NCBI RefSeq assembly: GCF_021730615.1
Contig: NZ_JAJLMN010000001.1
Span: forward strand, 1,364,501-1,428,500
From: Lichenibacterium dinghuense
GTDB taxonomy: Bacteria; Pseudomonadota; Alphaproteobacteria; Rhizobiales; Beijerinckiaceae
DNA: 64,000 nt
Direction of reading: 5' to 3'
Below are positions 63,950-64,000 of the stretch, piece by piece (within the stretch, counting starts at the first letter, position 1; the number at the start of each line of letters is the position of its first letter). Under the pieces are notes generated by a model that saw only the letters and a list, made by a program, of their open reading frames with translations, was not told the origin of the DNA and searched no databases. The translations under genes were made by a program, and so were the position numbers.

Positions 63950-64000
63950 TCAGCCCCGCCCGCCCGGGCCGGACGCGCCGACGATCTCGGTCAGGGCCAC
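63950..64000 (-). CDS. C-terminal end of a flagellar gene, probably fliN
   Basis: Only 17 codons including the stop are inside the window. The visible end, VALTEIVGASGPGGRG, fits the last strand of FliN (FGVRxTEIV) followed by a short tail, and fliN precedes fliG in the rhizobial order. It ends 7 nt before fliG. The rest lies beyond the edge, so the call rests on the tail and position. Confidence 0.5.
   Translation of the reverse strand: MALTEIVGASGPGGRG

Overview
The window is very GC-rich, gene-dense chromosomal DNA from an alphaproteobacterium, most probably of the order Hyphomicrobiales. The support is a flhB-fliG flagellar block in the rhizobial order, a MctP/DUF3311 monocarboxylate permease pair, a phasin, frequent GTG/TTG starts with 4-nt stop/start overlaps, and short intergenic palindromes typical of that group. 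The genus cannot be fixed from this sequence. No phage, insertion sequence, CRISPR array or rRNA is visible; one tRNA-Val(CAC) is present.

Region 1 (1-9.5 kb): a glycine-zipper lipoprotein (cut by the window edge), a lytic transglycosylase, a trans-aconitate methyltransferase, a Rieske/FAD reductase, then a two-gene type I secretion operon (HlyB-like ABC transporter with a degenerate C39 domain, and a HlyD-like adaptor with a long Arg/Ala/Pro-rich cytosolic tail). About 500 nt downstream lies the most remarkable gene of the window: a 171-residue protein made almost only of Gly, Tyr and Phe, with a good RBS and its own terminator. I propose it as an exported substrate of that secretion system.

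Region 2 (9.5-24.4 kb): metY-metA for methionine, an acyl-CoA ligase, a secreted MRJP-like protein, a NarK-type nitrate transporter divergent from an unusual NasT-ANTAR-PilJ fusion (probable nitrate-responsive antiterminator), moaA, the MctP permease with its DUF3311 partner, an L,D-transpeptidase, and a tRNA whose 3' half overlaps the end of gph.

Region 3 (24.6-34.3 kb): rpiA, a DUF2059 protein, gor and an esterase as a likely operon; a phasin; a 1-kb gap without a convincing gene; an orphan solute-binding protein; glpD; a monooxygenase-fold protein; a metallo-beta-lactamase-fold protein with a degraded metal motif; and ogt.

Region 4 (34.3-49.8 kb): a LivG plus fused LivH-LivM transporter without LivF or LivK, a LysR gene overlapping a fused hydantoinase/5-oxoprolinase, an aldo/keto reductase, a double-HD HD-GYP protein, a class I fumarase, a CaiB-type CoA-transferase, a second LysR and an aldehyde dehydrogenase. 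Region 5 (49.8-60.9 kb): a secreted Cache-like protein, an iron-type alcohol dehydrogenase, two GST-fold proteins, a SnoaL-fold protein, an acyl-CoA dehydrogenase overlapping a mesaconyl/itaconyl-CoA hydratase-like gene, an SDR divergent from a MmyB-type regulator, a Crp/Fnr regulator, small unknown genes and an M42 peptidase. Region 6 (60.9-64 kb): the minus-strand flagellar block fliN(end)-fliG-flhB-unknown-PilZ, tightly coupled.

Genes working together: HlyB/HlyD plus the Gly-Tyr protein (inferred); nitrate transporter plus ANTAR-PilJ regulator and moaA; fumarase/CoA-transferase and the acyl-CoA dehydrogenase/hydratase pair, which together suggest C5 dicarboxylate (mesaconate, citramalate or itaconate) metabolism (inferred).
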